64,000 nucleotides of DNA from Bacillota bacterium. GTDB taxonomy: Bacteria; Bacillota; Clostridia; Oscillospirales; Ruminococcaceae. The notes beneath the pieces were generated by a model. That model saw only the letters and a program-made list of their open reading frames with translations, ran no database searches and had not been told where the DNA came from. Position numbers and translations under genes: made by a program. Below, piece after piece: positions 1 through 7,205 of this stretch. Location: positions 1-64,000 of the forward strand of contig JAEZCT010000058.1 of NCBI GenBank assembly GCA_023433405.1. The letters are read 5' to 3'. Position 1 is the first letter of the stretch, and each line of letters starts with the position of its first letter.

Positions 1-7
1 AGACGGG

Positions 8-328
8 TTAATCGTATAACGGGCCTGTGCCAAGCCAGATGTAATCTCCCTTGTACCCAAACAGGGCGGTACATTTGCGCGTAGCTTCTTCGTTGGTATT
101 TCCAGTTACTTCAAGGCTTATTTCTTCTCCGGTTCTGGCGTTTCTCATGTCAACTTTCCATACCGGCTGCCCATTTTTGTACACCCTCATTATGCGCCCC
201 CTCTCTGCCGCATCCTCCCAATCGTAGCCCGCGTTAATCGTTACGCTGTCGTTACGCATAATGCGGCGTTCTTTTCCGCACATATCACAGCGATACCCAT
301 AGCGATTGATGTAATATTCTTTGACCAT
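8..328 (-). CDS. Hypothetical protein with one CxxC motif, mobile-element cargo
   Basis: I do not recognise this protein. It is about 106 residues. Near its start it has a short CDMCGKERR motif that could hold half of a zinc site, and the rest is soluble with no membrane segment. I chose the ATG at 328 because GGAGGG lies seven bases before it; a GTG at 343 is possible but has no ribosome site. The gene reads leftward from a promoter that contains a palindromic operator, divergent from the ribbon-helix-helix gene at 503. It lies inside what I infer is an integrated element, so it is probably element cargo. Its 3' end is nearly at the window edge. Confidence 0.6.
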   Translation of the reverse strand: MVKEYYINRYGYRCDMCGKERRIMRNDSVTINAGYDWEDAAERGRIMRVYKNGQPVWKVDMRNARTGEEISLEVTGNTNEEATRKCTALFGYKGDYIWLGTGPLYD

Positions 329-378
329 TTCATAGCCCTCCACTCGATTTTTATTTGGTTTGTTGTCCTTACATGCTT

Positions 379-407
379 ATTATATATAGTTGCGCAACTA
401 TATTCAA
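379..407 (-). promoter_or_regulatory. Sigma-A promoter with the palindrome O1 as its spacer
   Basis: On the minus strand TTGAAT (402-407) and TATAAT (379-384) are separated by exactly 17 bases. That spacer is filled by the palindrome TATAGTTGCGCAACTATA at 385-402, which overlaps the -35 by one base. A protein bound there would sit between the two promoter elements and block polymerase. The promoter would drive the gene at 8-328. Confidence 0.6.
384..403. promoter_or_regulatory. Palindromic operator O1
   Basis: A 20-bp perfect inverted repeat, ATATAGTTGCGCAACTATAT. The same half-site recurs at O2 and O3, so this is a repeated recognition site rather than a chance palindrome. The likely ligand is the ribbon-helix-helix protein encoded at 503-820 (inference). 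Confidence 0.65.
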
Positions 408-421
408 TAGGCTTAACGAAC

Positions 422-439
422 AAACGTTACGCAACTATA
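422..439. promoter_or_regulatory. Operator O2, half degenerate
   Basis: GTTACGCAACTATA at 426-439 matches the reverse complement of O3 over 14 bases. The outer four bases of the left arm have diverged. The site overlaps the presumed -35 region of the rightward promoter. Confidence 0.5.
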
Positions 440-451
440 CTGTGAATTTTG

Positions 452-469
452 TATAGTTGCGTAACTATA
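452..469. promoter_or_regulatory. Operator O3 over the -10 of the regulator gene
   Basis: TATAGTTGCGTAACTATA is a palindrome with one mismatched pair. Its left part, TATAGT, is at the right distance (18 bases from TTACGC at 428-433) to be the -10 of the promoter for the gene at 503. This arrangement fits autorepression. Confidence 0.55.
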
Positions 470-502
470 AAAGACGTGGTATTATTAAGTTGAGGTGATG
501 AT

Positions 503-820
503 ATGGGAAAAGCAAGTACGAGAGCACAAAACAAATACGTTGCTAAAGCGTACGACCGTCTCTATCCATTTGTCCAAAAAGGACGAAAAGCCGAGATACA
601 ATCTATCGCAGATGCGCGAGGGGAAAGTCTTAATGATTTTATTGTCAAGGCCATAGACGAGCGTATAGAGCACATGGAGGCCAATGAAATCGACATTGTA
701 ATCCGCACCACGGAGTTGCAGAAAGAATTTATCCGACAAGCTGCGGAAGAATTGGGCGAAAGCGTAAGCGAATACCTCATAAAAGCCGGGGATCAAAGAA
801 TAAGGCGCATAAAGGAATAA
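503..820 (+). CDS. Tandem ribbon-helix-helix (Arc-like) DNA-binding regulator
   Basis: A 105-residue protein likely to be a transcriptional repressor of its own divergent promoter region. The N-terminus (KASTRAQNKYVAKAYDR) resembles the Arc-like regulators common on clostridial mobile elements. The protein contains two copies of the same module: IADARGESLNDFIVKAIDERI (about residues 33-53) and AAEELGESVSEYLIKAGDQRI (about 80-100). Each is preceded by a short strand-like stretch, as in ribbon-helix-helix folds. GAGGTGAT precedes the ATG. Three palindromic sites lie directly upstream. A third copy of the helix module follows in frame after the stop codon (see next entry). An antitoxin role without a toxin is possible but not supported. 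Confidence 0.65.
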   Translation: MGKASTRAQNKYVAKAYDRLYPFVQKGRKAEIQSIADARGESLNDFIVKAIDERIEHMEANEIDIVIRTTELQKEFIRQAAEELGESVSEYLIKAGDQRIRRIKE

Positions 821-904
821 GCCCACGCCGAAAGCAAAGGCATGAGCTTAAACGCTTATATTGTTGATTTGATTGATAAGGATATGAGCGGGGTCGGGGA
901 GTAA
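821..904 (+). pseudogene. In-frame remnant of a third ribbon-helix-helix module
   Basis: Directly after the TAA of the regulator, in the same frame, 27 codons stay open to a TAA at 902-904. They read HAESKGMSLNAYIVDLIDKDM, which aligns with the two modules in the regulator (AxxxGxSLNxYIVxxIDxxM). I read this as the tail of a larger protein or of a second gene copy, separated by a stop mutation or deletion. Readthrough is possible but unsupported. Confidence 0.5.
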
Positions 905-980
905 TCTCCGGTTTGATTCTGCATCTATTGGCATAATTGCGGCATAATGTATCCGATAAGCGTTGATATTACTATGTTTT

Positions 981-1042
981 AGACGGACTTAAAATCCCTC
1001 GATAGCAATATCGTACCGGTTCAAGTCCGGTTAGCGGCACCA
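981..1042 (+). other. 3' fragment of tRNA-Leu(UAA), likely att site of an integrated element
   Basis: The sequence holds the 3' half of a leucine tRNA. The anticodon loop is CTTAAAA, followed by a long variable arm, a T arm (ACCGG-TTCAAGT-CCGGT, 1015-1031), an acceptor strand TAGCGGC (1032-1038), a discriminator A and an encoded CCA (1040-1042). The D arm and the 5' acceptor strand that should lie near 955-980 are absent, so this is not a working gene. A 3' tRNA fragment next to a normal terminator is the usual scar of integrase-mediated insertion into a tRNA gene. The element would lie to the left, with the intact tRNA beyond the window. Confidence 0.7.
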
Positions 1043-1083
1043 ATAAACCCCCGTGAAACCAATGGTTCACGGGGGTTTATTTT
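1043..1083 (+). terminator. Rho-independent terminator of the original tRNA-Leu gene
   Basis: ATAAACCCCCGTGAA pairs with TTCACGGGGGTTTAT around a short loop, leaving one bulged A, and is followed by TTTTA. It starts one base after the CCA of the tRNA fragment and so belongs to the host side of the integration site. Confidence 0.8.
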
Positions 1084-1315
1084 ACTTCAAATTCAACCCA
1101 AAACAGCTGAAAACAATCATATAGGCATACGGATTGGCACTCGGTGAACGGTAGTGTAACTGCAGCGATTGCCGTTGAAGGCAATGGCGGTTCGGTTGCT
1201 TGCCTGACCAAATGCTATACTGCTAATACTAATCACAAAAGAGCAGGATAGCAGATAATAATACGCGTGAAAGCCCATAAAATCAAAGCTTTCCACTCTA
1301 CTTATAAAGCGGTTG

Positions 1316-1579
1316 TTAATATAGCAGCAGATTGAGCGCCAGTAGAAGGATAACCCCCGGTAGCCCAAGAATGGCAGAGGTTGCTATGGTATAGGGGCTC
1401 AGGCTAATCGCTACCCCTGTGTAGCCTGCGGTAAACGACACTGCAAGCAGTCCCAATACCCCAAGGATGCCGCAGAACAGAAGATTTTTAATCGGTGTCT
1501 TAAGCTTCTTGCACCCTATCAGGAGGATAATACCCAGAAGGATATGGAGGATAATCCAAACAATCTTCGTAGCCGTCAT
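1316..1579 (-). CDS. bofA: Pro-sigma-K processing inhibitor BofA family protein
   Basis: An 87-residue membrane protein with hydrophobic segments near residues 5-22, 33-50 and 66-86. The C-terminal signature ATSAILGLPGVILLLALNLLL is typical of BofA. In Bacillus BofA sits in the outer forespore membrane and holds the SpoIVFB protease inactive until sigma-K is needed. The gene follows a DUF2508/YaaL gene, the same pairing as yaaL-bofA in Bacillus, and shares its sigma-E-like promoter. GAGGTG lies before the ATG. Many Clostridia keep BofA although their sigma-K control differs, so the exact role here is inferred. Confidence 0.8.
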   Translation of the reverse strand: MTATKIVWIILHILLGIILLIGCKKLKTPIKNLLFCGILGVLGLLAVSFTAGYTGVAISLSPYTIATSAILGLPGVILLLALNLLLY

Positions 1580-1623
1580 TTTGCTTTCACCTCTAACTGT
1601 CTGTCGGCCCGCGGAGTCGCTGG

Positions 1624-1869
1624 CTATTGGGCATTTGCCGAAATGCCGCGCACCTGTTTGAGTATGCCGTTATACCGCGCGCCAAGGGAGTTAATTTCAT
1701 AAATATAGGCCTCGATTTGGTCTGGGTCGCTGGTAAGGTTAAACAGTTCCTCCACCTCACGAATGCGGCGGGAAAGGTCGCTTAGCTCGCGGGCGTATTC
1801 GTCCTGCGTTCGAACTTCGTTTAACCTGATTGTTTGATAGGGCTTGTCGCGCAAAAACGAATGATCCAT
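1624..1869 (-). CDS. yaaL: DUF2508 (YaaL-like) protein
   Basis: An 81-residue soluble, mostly helical protein. The motif DPDQIEAYIYEINSLGARYNGILKQ (about residues 47-71) is the family signature. Its biochemical role is unknown. It is the first gene of a two-gene unit with bofA, 45 bases apart, as in Bacillus where yaaL lies between recR and bofA; recR is not present here. AAAGGCGG precedes the ATG. A good sigma-E-like promoter lies about 20 bases upstream, which points to expression in the mother cell during sporulation. Confidence 0.75.
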   Translation of the reverse strand: MDHSFLRDKPYQTIRLNEVRTQDEYARELSDLSRRIREVEELFNLTSDPDQIEAYIYEINSLGARYNGILKQVRGISANAQ

Positions 1870-1889
1870 ATACTACCGCCTTTCGATGC

Positions 1890-1917
1890 ATTGTATGCTA
1901 AAAGCATGGGCTAATAT
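1890..1917 (-). promoter_or_regulatory. Sigma-E-like promoter for yaaL-bofA
   Basis: On the minus strand ATATT (1913-1917) and CATACAAT (1890-1897) are 15 bases apart. The known sigma-E consensus is close to xxATATT and CATACAxT at 13-15 bases. The position, just before a sporulation pair, supports the call. Confidence 0.6.
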
Positions 1918-2445
1918 ACCGTTTATTATGCCAAAGTAAAATCAAAATTTTTCCACGCAAGCATGCCCTACCAGCTGAAAAGTAGCGATTGCAAAGTACC
2001 GTTGAAACAGATATAATGTTCGTAATATAAAAAATATGATGTTCTCACATCATTCGTTTCTGTTATTTTACCCCAATTTAATTCAATGGATGACCGGCAA
2101 TATGACCTTTGTTATTTTCTTGCTATACTCGTTGAATCCATTTTATTCGCTCACTCGTTATATTTATACTATCATATCCGAGAAGCACAAAACTGTCGAT
2201 TTTAAGTATAATCTTCAAAATTAGTAAAATATATCCATATAGCTTTTTCGTTGTTTTTCTCTCTCCTCACTATCCGTATTTTTACTATTCCCTGCCCGCA
2301 AATGTGTTTCGTCCACTATTAAAAACATCGGGCATGTGGTATAATAGCAATAGAAATGGGGCTGAAACTTTAAAGAGTAGTTGAAGAACCAGAACCCACG
2401 CAATTGCGCCCGCAGCAGCGGGCTTTGAGTAAAGGTTTGAATAAG
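1918..2445. other. Intergenic region with no convincing gene
   Basis: This 528-base AT-rich stretch separates yaaL from the gene at 2446. Short open frames on both strands have no ribosome site or recognisable protein. A TATAAT at 2340-2345 could be the -10 for the next gene, but no good -35 lies at the right distance. Confidence 0.4.
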
Positions 2446-3048
2446 ATGTATAAAATCGCGGTTATAAATACTCCAGCGCACGGCGGTTATACCCCTGAAT
2501 GGGACACACTGCCTGTGGCAAAGCTTACCTGCCCCGGAGAAGGGTTTTTGTGTCCCATCTTCGCTCAGGCAGTGCTTTGCTGCCACCCCTCCATTGGTTT
2601 GTACGTCCGCTTATGGGCGTTCGAGGTGGAGTCCTATGCTCACCCCCAAATGAGCTCTCTTTCTATGGTGCTTGCCCCTAACCGCGACCGACCTGATGAA
2701 TATGCGTATGTATCCTTTACCCACGGTGGCGACATCACCGCGTATACTGTGGATGCTAAGGGTGTTCGCGCGCCTGTGGATACGGATGGACTCGCCTTTA
2801 CGCGCGTGGCGGGGGAGGATTTACAAGGAGAATACTGGGGCGGCTCGTTTATGCTTCCCAATGGGCTGTTGAAGGCACGGTTTGGAATCGACGCGTTTTC
2901 CGGCGGTGAACAGCTAAAAGGAAACCTTGCGCACCAAAGCACGTCGGACGGTGAACTGGAATTTGCCACACTGTACACGTTAAACAGCGCAACCCCCAAT
3001 ATTGAAAAAACCGAACGCTTTGGAACTCTGGAAACCCTACGATTTTAA
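2446..3048 (+). CDS. Hypothetical protein, possibly CBM9-like beta-sandwich
   Basis: A soluble protein of 200 residues with no signal peptide. I do not recognise it with certainty. The alternation of short strands, and a late segment GEYWGGSFMLPNGLLKARFGI, recall the carbohydrate-binding family 9-like domains found in clostridial hypothetical proteins; this is a weak structural impression. I placed the start at the ATG at 2446 (MYKIAVINTP), with AAAGG ten bases upstream; the frame stays open further upstream to 2404. It stands alone, followed after 43 bases by a tiny membrane protein gene. Confidence 0.6.
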   Translation: MYKIAVINTPAHGGYTPEWDTLPVAKLTCPGEGFLCPIFAQAVLCCHPSIGLYVRLWAFEVESYAHPQMSSLSMVLAPNRDRPDEYAYVSFTHGGDITAYTVDAKGVRAPVDTDGLAFTRVAGEDLQGEYWGGSFMLPNGLLKARFGIDAFSGGEQLKGNLAHQSTSDGELEFATLYTLNSATPNIEKTERFGTLETLRF

Positions 3049-3091
3049 GTGATTTGCATTTGCGGCATTGCCGCCGACAGGAGGGGACCTC

Positions 3092-3244
3092 ATGAAAGTT
3101 TTTATTAGAGTGCTGTTGTTTGTTGTAGGCATAGTAACGCTCGCTTATGGCGTTTACAGATTACTGGAACGTTTCTACCCCCATGTTGTCCGGCGCTACT
3201 ATCAGCCTGAAGGAATGAGAAACATCTACCATTACGACTTTTAA
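3092..3244 (+). CDS. Small membrane protein, 50 residues
   Basis: MKVFIRVLLFVVGIVTLAYG forms one N-terminal membrane helix (about residues 4-21), followed by a basic, tyrosine-rich tail ending YQPEGMRNIYHYDF. GGAGGGG six bases before the ATG is among the strongest ribosome sites in the region, which is why I accept such a short frame. The helix plus charged tail suggests a single-pass membrane peptide. Function unknown. It may be cotranscribed with the gene at 2446. Confidence 0.6.
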   Translation: MKVFIRVLLFVVGIVTLAYGVYRLLERFYPHVVRRYYQPEGMRNIYHYDF

Positions 3245-3315
3245 ATCTCTTAGCGATTCGTTAAGAATTAGCTTTATTCAAAAAGGATATCGTTTAGCCT
3301 GTGTTTTTCTTACAA

Positions 3316-3363
3316 AAGCCGCGCCGCATATGGTTAGCTTGTAACCGTATCGCTGCGCGGCTT
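3316..3363. terminator. Long hairpin, probable terminator
   Basis: AAGCCGCGC (3316-3324) pairs with GCGCGGCTT (3355-3363), and the arms continue with minor mismatches to a five-base loop. The sequence before it is T-rich (GTGTTTTTCTT), and no U run follows on the plus strand. It may act mainly on leftward transcripts or simply stabilise the end of the upstream message. The rest of 3245-3584 holds only the promoter at 3488. Confidence 0.5.
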
Positions 3364-3487
3364 ATTGCAATGATAGCTTTCCAAAGCTTCTCCCAAACAT
3401 TTAACCGGATATCATGTCAATCGCGCTTTCTCAGTTACCTGCAAAAAGCGCCTTTTTCACCAACGGACAATTTGTTCGTTTGCCCCG

Positions 3488-3516
3488 TTCAATTGATCTC
3501 TTTATTATGGTATAAT
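3488..3516 (+). promoter_or_regulatory. Sigma-A promoter for the histidine kinase gene
   Basis: TTCAAT (3488-3493), a 17-base spacer and TATAAT (3511-3516), 69 bases before the start codon at 3585. Confidence 0.55.
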
Positions 3517-3584
3517 AACTGGGCACCCAAGCGCAGATAAGGATTTGTATTAGTCATGAGCCTACTGCAGAGCGGAGAAAAAGT

Positions 3585-4847
3585 ATGCTTTTAGCGTTAA
3601 ACTACCTCACTGTGCTGATCTATGGGGTCTTGATTATGGCCTTTCTCCTAGATATAAAAATGAACAGGAAAAACATTCTTCTCCTGTCCCTATATATCTT
3701 CACCAGCGGGCTTTTGCAGCTCGCACTTTTTATTACCTTTGATGGCAGTTTTATCGAAAAGGCCTACCCCGCCATCGTACATCTGCCCATTATTATCTTC
3801 TTTAAAGTTTTTTTCAGGAAGCGTATAACGGTTGTGGTGTTTATTTTGGTTACCGCATACACCTTTACCTCTCCCCGAAAGTGGATAGGTGGCGTGGTTG
3901 CCTCTTTTTTTGCGAACGATTTAACCATATCCATCCTTACACAAATAATATCCTCCGTCGTTATTTTAATCGTGGTTTACCGATTTTTGCGACCTCATTT
4001 TAATAGAATGCTGGAGTATTCCTCTACTAAAATAGGCTTGTTAACGGTTATGCCTGCCCTTTATTACTTATTATCCTATACAACCACGGTTTATACGGAT
4101 ATTCTTTTTCATTCCAATATTCTGGTGTTGGGTTTATTAAGCGTTGGTCTTAACTTCTGTTTTTATGGGTTTTTGGTTGCTTATTTTCAAGAGATAACCA
4201 AGAGCTTTACAGCACACACCGCGCAGACTATACTGCAAATGCAAATGGATACCGTTAACATGCAGATAGAGGACTATAAGTACTCGCAATCACAGGCGGC
4301 AATTTACCGTCATGACCTGCGGCATCACCTGAACTATATCAGCGCCTGCATGAAAGAACACCAGATATCCGAGGCGCAAGCCTACATAACGAGGATTAAC
4401 AGCGATATGGAAGCCACACAGGTTGTCCAATACTGCCAGAATACCTCTGTGAACCTAATTCTTTCCGCATATGCCGCACAGGCAAAAAAGAGTATGGCCG
4501 CCCTTCAAATCAGTGCTGTGGTACCCATGGTTATTCCCATGTACTCCACCGACGTGTGTGTTATTTTGGCAAATGGTATAGAAAACGCGATACACGCCTG
4601 TGAGAAGATTGAGAATATCGCAAAACGGGAGATATGGGTACTTTGCATCTTTGAAAACAGCAAACTGATGATTGAGATAAGCAACCCCTATTGCCATGAA
4701 ATAAGGTTTGAGGGCGATTTTCCTATTTCTATGGAGCAAAACCACGGGTATGGCGTAAAAAGCATTGTCGCTGCCGTGCAAAAGTATAACGGAATATACT
4801 CTTTCTCTGCGGAAAATCGTATTTTTACTTTAAGGGTAATTTTGTAG
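3585..4847 (+). CDS. Sensor histidine kinase, GHKL/AgrC-like type
   Basis: A 420-residue membrane sensor kinase. The first 200 residues contain about six hydrophobic segments, as in AgrC/ComD-type peptide sensors. A coiled stretch then leads to the phosphoacceptor box YRHDLRHHLNYI with His243. The ATPase domain follows, with the N box ILANGIENAIHACE (Asn330/Asn334) and a short G box HGYGVKSI. The RHD box and the compact GHKL ATPase are typical of the HPK10 group, whose partners are LytTR-family regulators. No response regulator is adjacent, which is unusual; the next gene is nadE on the same strand. The signal is unknown. Confidence 0.85.
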   Translation: MLLALNYLTVLIYGVLIMAFLLDIKMNRKNILLLSLYIFTSGLLQLALFITFDGSFIEKAYPAIVHLPIIIFFKVFFRKRITVVVFILVTAYTFTSPRKWIGGVVASFFANDLTISILTQIISSVVILIVVYRFLRPHFNRMLEYSSTKIGLLTVMPALYYLLSYTTTVYTDILFHSNILVLGLLSVGLNFCFYGFLVAYFQEITKSFTAHTAQTILQMQMDTVNMQIEDYKYSQSQAAIYRHDLRHHLNYISACMKEHQISEAQAYITRINSDMEATQVVQYCQNTSVNLILSAYAAQAKKSMAALQISAVVPMVIPMYSTDVCVILANGIENAIHACEKIENIAKREIWVLCIFENSKLMIEISNPYCHEIRFEGDFPISMEQNHGYGVKSIVAAVQKYNGIYSFSAENRIFTLRVIL

Positions 4848-4929
4848 AATAATGGAACGGTATTTTTTTGCCGCTACACCTATTTGCTTGAGAAGGCTTT
4901 CGCTTTTTTTGCTTATAAAACCCGCGTAA

Positions 4930-4958
4930 TTGATAAAACTAAGTATTCGTGCTACAAT
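4930..4958 (+). promoter_or_regulatory. Sigma-A promoter for nadE
   Basis: TTGATA (4930-4935), 17 bases, TACAAT (4953-4958). This places the transcription start near 4965, about 100 bases before the ATG at 5064, and argues against the longer open frame that begins at 4884. Confidence 0.6.
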
Positions 4959-5063
4959 ATTGCTAATCCTTCGCAGGATGGATCTTCCGAAAATTTTGCC
5001 AGATTTTCTCTTCCATCCGTGTTTTATTGCACAAACCTCAAAAGAAAGGTCCTGATTTTAACC

Positions 5064-6971
5064 ATGAAGCATGGCTTTATCCGTGCGGCGGCAGCAACCC
5101 CAAATATCCGCGTCGCCGATTGTGAGTATAACGCGGCACAAATTATTACACTTATTGAAAATGCCGTACAAAACAAGGCGCAGCTGCTGGTATTGCCCGA
5201 GCTTTGCGTCACCGCGTATACCTGCGGAGACCTGTTTTCACAGCGAACCTTACTGGATGGAGCGCTTTTAGCGGTAGAAAGAGTTGTAAACGCCACCAAG
5301 GGACTGGACTTGCTGGTTGTGTTCGGTGCGCCGCTTACCCGGGGCACAAAGCTGTATAATTGCGCGGTTTGCGCCTATCGCGGCGAAATCTTAGGCGTCG
5401 TGCCCAAGGTGAACCTGCCTAACTACAGCGAGTTCTACGAGCTGCGTCATTTTTTCATCCCCGAACCAAACCAATCCACCATTTCCTTGTTTGGTGCGGA
5501 GGTTCCCTTTGGAGCTAACCTTTTATTCCGTTGCAGAAATCTGCCGGATTTTTGTTTGGGCATTGAGATTTGCGAGGATTTATGGGTTCCCACCCCCCCG
5601 TCACTTGCATTATGCACCGCAGGGGCTACGGTGGTTGCCAATCTTTCGGCCAGCGATGAAACCATAGGTAAGGCAGCCTATCGTCGTTCTTTGGTTACGG
5701 GGCAATCCGCCCGACTGGTCTGCGGCTATCTGTATGCCAACGCGGGGGATGGCGAATCCTCCACCGACATGATATTCTCCGGTCATAACCTGATTGCGGA
5801 AAACGGCGCGCTGCTGGCCGAAAGCGAGCTGTTTGAGAATGGCCTCCTCTTCTCTGAGCTGGATATGGGCAGACTTAGCCATGAACGCCGTCGGCTTACG
5901 ACCTACCCGCCCGCCATTGACGATGCCCGCTTTATTGAATTTGAACTTCCTATCTGCGATACCCCACTGACCCGGACTGTGGAACGTCACCCGTTTGTCC
6001 CTTCGGACGCGCATAACCGGAGAGAGCGCTGCGAGACTATTCTTTCCATGCAATCTCATGGACTGAAAACCCGCCTTGCCCACTCTAAGAGCAAGACGGT
6101 GGTGCTGGGTATCTCTGGCGGGCTGGATTCCTCCTTGGCGCTGCTGGTTTGCGCCCGGGCAATGGACATGCTTGGGCGCCCTCACAGCGATATCCTGGCT
6201 GTTACCATGCCTTGCTTTGGCACCACCAACCGCACACGCTCCAATGCCCAGCTGCTGTGCGAGGCGGTTGGCGCCACATTTCGCTGTGTTGACATTACAA
6301 AATCTGTATTGCAGCACTTTGCGGATATCGGCCACGATGAGACGGTGCGTGATGTGGTATATGAAAACGCCCAGGCAAGAGAGCGCACGCAGGTGCTGAT
6401 GGATCTCGCCAACCAAACCGGAGGACTGGTGATTGGAACCGGAGACCTTTCGGAGCTTGCACTGGGCTGGGCCACCTATAACGGTGACCATATGTCAATG
6501 TATGGTGTGAACGCCTCGGTACCAAAAACCCTCATCCGCCATATTGTGGGCTACGCTGCCGATACCGCAGACGAAGCTGCCGTTAAAAAGGTGCTGTATG
6601 ATATTTTGGATACTCCGGTAAGCCCCGAGCTTTTGCCCGCCGATAATGGGGAGATTGCGCAAAAGACAGAGCATATTGTCGGGTCCTACCAGCTGCACGA
6701 CTTCTTTTTATACTATATCGTGCGCTTTGGCTATCCTCCTGCCAAGGTGCTACGAGTTGCGGAGTATGCCTTTTCCGGCGAATATGACCGCGCGGAGATG
6801 ATTAAGTGGCTTAAGGTGTTTTACGAGCGATTTTTTATGCACCAGTTTAAACGCTCCTGCCTGCCGGACGGGCCCAAAATCGGTTCGGTCACCCTCTCTC
6901 CCCGCAGTGACTGGCGTATGCCCAGTGATGCCGCCGTCGCCTTATGGCGCAAGGAGCTGGAAACGCTGTAG
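5064..6971 (+). CDS. nadE: Glutamine-dependent NAD+ synthetase
   Basis: It makes NAD+ from nicotinate adenine dinucleotide, ATP and glutamine, the last step of NAD synthesis in the cytosol. The N-terminal nitrilase-type glutaminase domain (about residues 1-290) shows the full Glu-Lys-Cys triad: Glu46 in LLVLPELC, Lys115 in GVVPKVNLPNY and Cys170 in GIEICEDLW. The C-terminal synthetase domain carries the pyrophosphatase loop SGGLDSS at 351-357. The ATG at 5064 gives 635 residues, the normal length for the two-domain enzyme; an upstream extension to 4884 is open but has no homology-like content and lies across the promoter. AAAGG lies somewhat far from this ATG. Confidence 0.93.
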   Translation: MKHGFIRAAAATPNIRVADCEYNAAQIITLIENAVQNKAQLLVLPELCVTAYTCGDLFSQRTLLDGALLAVERVVNATKGLDLLVVFGAPLTRGTKLYNCAVCAYRGEILGVVPKVNLPNYSEFYELRHFFIPEPNQSTISLFGAEVPFGANLLFRCRNLPDFCLGIEICEDLWVPTPPSLALCTAGATVVANLSASDETIGKAAYRRSLVTGQSARLVCGYLYANAGDGESSTDMIFSGHNLIAENGALLAESELFENGLLFSELDMGRLSHERRRLTTYPPAIDDARFIEFELPICDTPLTRTVERHPFVPSDAHNRRERCETILSMQSHGLKTRLAHSKSKTVVLGISGGLDSSLALLVCARAMDMLGRPHSDILAVTMPCFGTTNRTRSNAQLLCEAVGATFRCVDITKSVLQHFADIGHDETVRDVVYENAQARERTQVLMDLANQTGGLVIGTGDLSELALGWATYNGDHMSMYGVNASVPKTLIRHIVGYAADTADEAAVKKVLYDILDTPVSPELLPADNGEIAQKTEHIVGSYQLHDFFLYYIVRFGYPPAKVLRVAEYAFSGEYDRAEMIKWLKVFYERFFMHQFKRSCLPDGPKIGSVTLSPRSDWRMPSDAAVALWRKELETL

Positions 6972-7205
6972 CGCTCTATTCTTCTATGACCCGCGACTTA
7001 CTCCCCCTGTTAATTAGATTGCGTGTCATACTAATCTCTTCTTATGGCGTGAATATTTTGAATATAAAAATGCTTTTATCAAAAACAGTTTCATGCCGCG
7101 CGGCAAAAGGTGCCTGGCGAGCCTTTCACCGCGTGCATTCCTATAGCGCAAAGCTCGGTGAGAGCCATGCCGCGAACTAAACACGGGAAAGGCAAGGGAA
7201 AAAAT

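Noticed and set aside
503..904. Toxin-antitoxin pair
   Set aside because: The ribbon-helix-helix protein could be an antitoxin, but no adjacent toxin gene is visible and the divergent gene has no toxin motif.
955..1042. Complete tRNA-Leu gene
   Set aside because: No 5' acceptor strand complementary to TAGCGGC and no D arm at the required distance; only the 3' part is present.
2036..2224. 62-codon plus-strand frame in the gap after yaaL
   Set aside because: Hydrophobic AT-rich frame with no ribosome site; AT-rich noncoding DNA often gives such frames.
2221..2586. 121-codon minus-strand frame before the gene at 2446
   Set aside because: Overlaps the better plus-strand gene and has no ribosome site; the sequence resembles no protein I know.
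5610..6491. Long minus-strand frame inside nadE
   Set aside because: Antisense to conserved nadE catalytic domains; no ribosome site or family likeness.
7110..7205. Longer N-terminus for the isochorismatase-like protein
   Set aside because: The extra 32 residues have no family counterpart and no ribosome site; the ATG at 7206 does.
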